Below are positions 62,432 to 64,000 of a stretch of DNA of 64,000 nucleotides, one piece after another. The notes beneath the pieces are model-generated. The model did no database searches. It saw nothing but the letters and a program-made list of their open reading frames with translations, and was not told the origin of the DNA. The stretch lies in the NCBI RefSeq assembly GCF_001953875.1, contig NZ_MQUR01000012.1:38126-102125 (forward strand), written 5' to 3'. The DNA is from Streptomyces amritsarensis (GTDB taxonomy: Bacteria > Actinomycetota > Actinomycetes > Streptomycetales > Streptomycetaceae). The position numbers were made by a program, and so were the translations under genes. How positions within the stretch are numbered: position 1 is the first letter of the stretch; the number at the start of each line of letters is the position of its first letter.

Positions 62432-63131
62432 TCCGGTCCTCCGGTGCGCGCAGCAGCCGCCGTTCCAGGACCGCCAGGTCCCCGGGGCGGTGGCTGCGGG
62501 CGTGCCGGAGCAGCAGGTCCCGGGCGGTGTCCGGGACCCGGCGCCGCTTGGGGTGGCGGGTGGTGAACTCCTCGCCGGCGAAGAACCGCACGGCGCCCTC
62601 CAGCCCGGCGCGGTCCGACTCCCGCACCGCCCAGGCCAGTTCCGCGGTGGCCGCCCCGGCCAGCAGCCGCAGGGGAGCCCGCTCGGCGAGCAGCCACGCC
62701 GCGTCGCGCGGCTGCGGCCGTACGGCGCCCAGCCAGCCGAAGGCCACGCTCAGCGGCACGCCGCGCGGCGGCGCCGGATCCTCGGCGCCCGCGGCGAGGG
62801 CAGCGGCGTACTCGCGCAGCCCGAGCGGAGCCGCGGCCGCCCAGCGGGCGCGGTGGCGGGCCGGGATGCCGTCGGGGGACAGCGGGTCCAGGAGACGGTT
62901 CGACTCGGGGGTGGCGTGCCGGGTCCCGTCGTCGTCCCCGCAGGAGCAGCCGAACAGGTCGTCACCGGCCGCGGCGGCGAGCCGGCGGCCGAGCTCCCTG
63001 ACGGCCCGGACCTCGCCGGCCTCGCCGGGGGCGGTGATCTCGTAGCTGCGCGGGTGGTGGGGGTGGCGTGCCCCGTCCGGCCGCGAGAAGTCCCCCATGA
63101 CCAGCCGGTCCGTGCGCGATGTCGGGTCCAC
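62418..63131 (-). CDS. Conserved hypothetical protein, unknown function
   Basis: 237-aa soluble, Ala/Arg-rich, helical protein. Visible marks are FGCSCGDDDGTRHATPESNR (a Cys-x-Cys followed by acidic residues) and a C-terminal Arg-rich helical stretch (RRRVPDTARDLLLRHARSHR). GTG 63131 is proposed; no ribosome site, so leaderless initiation or a start further upstream is possible. It is convergent with the phospholipase gene, overlapping its last 14 nt, and divergent from the hydrolase at 63205. I do not recognise the family. Confidence 0.6.
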   Translation of the reverse strand: MDPTSRTDRLVMGDFSRPDGARHPHHPRSYEITAPGEAGEVRAVRELGRRLAAAAGDDLFGCSCGDDDGTRHATPESNRLLDPLSPDGIPARHRARWAAAAPLGLREYAAALAAGAEDPAPPRGVPLSVAFGWLGAVRPQPRDAAWLLAERAPLRLLAGAATAELAWAVRESDRAGLEGAVRFFAGEEFTTRHPKRRRVPDTARDLLLRHARSHRPGDLAVLERRLLRAPEDRIRRS

Positions 63132-63204
63132 GGTGTGATGGTAGGCGCGGTGGGCATGACGTACGGCGTCGGTTGTCACCACCCCCGTCACCGAGGGAGA
63201 ACGC

Positions 63205-63960
63205 ATGGCCATCGCCCACCGCCGGATCGGCACCGGACCCGTCCGCGTCATCGTGCTGCACGACTGGTTCGGCACGTCCGCCAACTGGGGCTCCGTGCTG
63301 GACCACCTGGATCCGGAAGGGTTCAGTTACGCCTTCCTCGACTACCGCGGCTACGGCGAACGCCGGGACGTCGCAGGCCGCCACACCCTTCCCGAGATCG
63401 CCGACGACGTCCTCGAACTCGCCGACCAGCTGGGCTGGGACACCTTCTCCCTGCTCGGCCACTCGATGGGCGGCAAGGCCGCCCAGCAGGTCCTCGTCCG
63501 CGCACCCGAGCGGATCGAGAAGCTCGTCGGGATCAACCCGGTCCCCGCCGCGCCGTACGAGATGGACGACACCGCCCACGCGCTCTTCTTCGGCGCCGCC
63601 GAGAGCCCCGAGAACCGGCGGGCCATCCTCGACCTCGTCACCGGCAACCGGGCGAGCAGCCACTGGATCGACCGGATGGTCGCCCACTCCCTGGAGATCT
63701 CCCGCCCGGAGGCCTTCGCCGACTACCTCGCGAGCTGGCAGTCCCTGGACCTGTCCGCCGCCGTCAAGGGCAACACCGTCCCGGTGCTCGTCCTCGTCGG
63801 CGAATACGACCTCGCGCTCACCGCCGACGTGATGCGCGCCACCTGGCAGGTCTGGTACCCGAACTGCCGCATCCACACCCTCCCCGGCGCCGGGCACTAC
63901 CCGCCGCACGAGACCCCCGTGGCCTTCGCCACCGAAGTGGAAGCCTTCCTCCGCGACTAG
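63205..63960 (+). CDS. Alpha/beta-fold hydrolase
   Basis: 251-aa soluble alpha/beta-hydrolase. Oxyanion strand VIVLHDWFGTSANW, nucleophile elbow LLGHSMGGKAAQ (Ser), acid in LVGEYDLALT and His in PGAGHYPPHE. Similar in size to haloperoxidase/esterase-type hydrolases. ATG 63205 has GAGGGAG upstream. The Ser nucleophile and Asp/His order argue against an OleB-like haloalkane-dehalogenase-type enzyme. Substrate unknown. Confidence 0.87.
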   Translation: MAIAHRRIGTGPVRVIVLHDWFGTSANWGSVLDHLDPEGFSYAFLDYRGYGERRDVAGRHTLPEIADDVLELADQLGWDTFSLLGHSMGGKAAQQVLVRAPERIEKLVGINPVPAAPYEMDDTAHALFFGAAESPENRRAILDLVTGNRASSHWIDRMVAHSLEISRPEAFADYLASWQSLDLSAAVKGNTVPVLVLVGEYDLALTADVMRATWQVWYPNCRIHTLPGAGHYPPHETPVAFATEVEAFLRD

Positions 63961-63972
63961 TGCTGTGGCCGG
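63957..63972 (+). repeat. Copy 2 of the 16-nt post-stop motif CTAGTGCTGTGgCCGG
   Basis: Starts with the TAG stop context of the alpha/beta-hydrolase and matches the hemE copy (21567-21582) at 15 of 16 bases. The sequence after it (GGAAAGGTTTG) differs from that after hemE. Confidence 0.6.
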
Positions 63973-64000
63973 AAAGGTTTGCCGGGGCGCGGCGTCCGGT

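Noticed and set aside
63205..63960. This alpha/beta-hydrolase as the missing OleB of the ole-like operon
   Set aside because: Its nucleophile is Ser in GHSMGG, whereas OleB uses an Asp nucleophile in a haloalkane-dehalogenase-type fold. It is also 3 kb away on the other strand with other genes between.
1..64000. Intact insertion sequences, prophage genes, tRNA or rRNA genes
   Set aside because: No transposase, integrase, phage structural gene or tRNA/rRNA-like sequence was recognised by reading; a tRNA scan was not possible here.

Overview
The window is chromosomal DNA from a high-GC actinomycete, almost certainly a Streptomyces. Coding GC is very high with strong third-position bias. GTG starts are common, many genes overlap by GTGA or ATGA, and several starts look leaderless. 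Gene content and order (rok7B7-xylFGH-dxs-permease, then fadAB, RNase D, DUF3000, hemE, cgoX, hemQ, murC, msrB) match what I remember of the S. coelicolor SCO6008-SCO6061 core region. That match is from memory and was not run as an alignment. No rRNA, tRNA, CRISPR array or intact insertion sequence was seen.

Layout. 1-2.2 kb: a Mg2+ P-type ATPase cut by the left edge, with a long structured leader. 2.8-7.5 kb: ROK regulator and xylose-type ABC importer. 7.7-11.3 kb: dxs and an APC permease. 11.4-15.9 kb: LCP protein and a fatty-acid beta-oxidation pair. 16.2-19.5 kb: alpha/beta hydrolase, RNase D, orphan response regulator. 19.8-26.4 kb: haem genes of the coproporphyrin-dependent route (hemE, cgoX, hemQ) with interspersed genes. 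26.5-30.7 kb: secreted S33 peptidase, then a DUF692/MNIO enzyme translationally coupled to a TIGR04222-like membrane protein with a Ser/Gly/Cys tail. 30.8-32.3 kb: PTH2-like hydrolase and AIM24 protein. 32.4-36.6 kb: accessory sugar/glycosyl island with its own XRE-TPR regulator. 36.7-39.8 kb: exported deacetylase lipoprotein, PhoX-like enzyme, small secreted protein. 40.1-42.6 kb: P450 plus amidohydrolase. 42.7-47.6 kb: OsmC, ZapE, pyrimidine reductase, a conserved small protein, murC, msrB. 47.7-48.6 kb: a lower-GC scar holding an RHS/YD-repeat toxin remnant and an immunity-like gene. 48.8-53.3 kb: a small secreted protein and a complete conservon (sensor kinase, roadblock, DUF742, small GTPase). 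53.7-54.4 kb: a HigBA-like toxin-antitoxin pair. 54.6-60.1 kb: a five-gene operon with OleA-, OleC- and OleD-like enzymes, a P450 and a glycosyltransferase. 60.4-64 kb: Tat-exported phospholipase C, an unknown protein and an alpha/beta hydrolase.

The two most novel-looking systems are (i) the MNIO plus Cys-tail protein pair, which looks like a peptide- or protein-modifying system whose substrate is the tail of a membrane protein, and (ii) the OleACD-like operon, which lacks OleB and therefore suggests a retained beta-lactone (or a related head-to-head lipid) further modified by a P450 and a glycosyltransferase. The toxin-antitoxin pair, the RHS remnant and the sugar island show that the conserved core has been interrupted by accessory DNA at several points.
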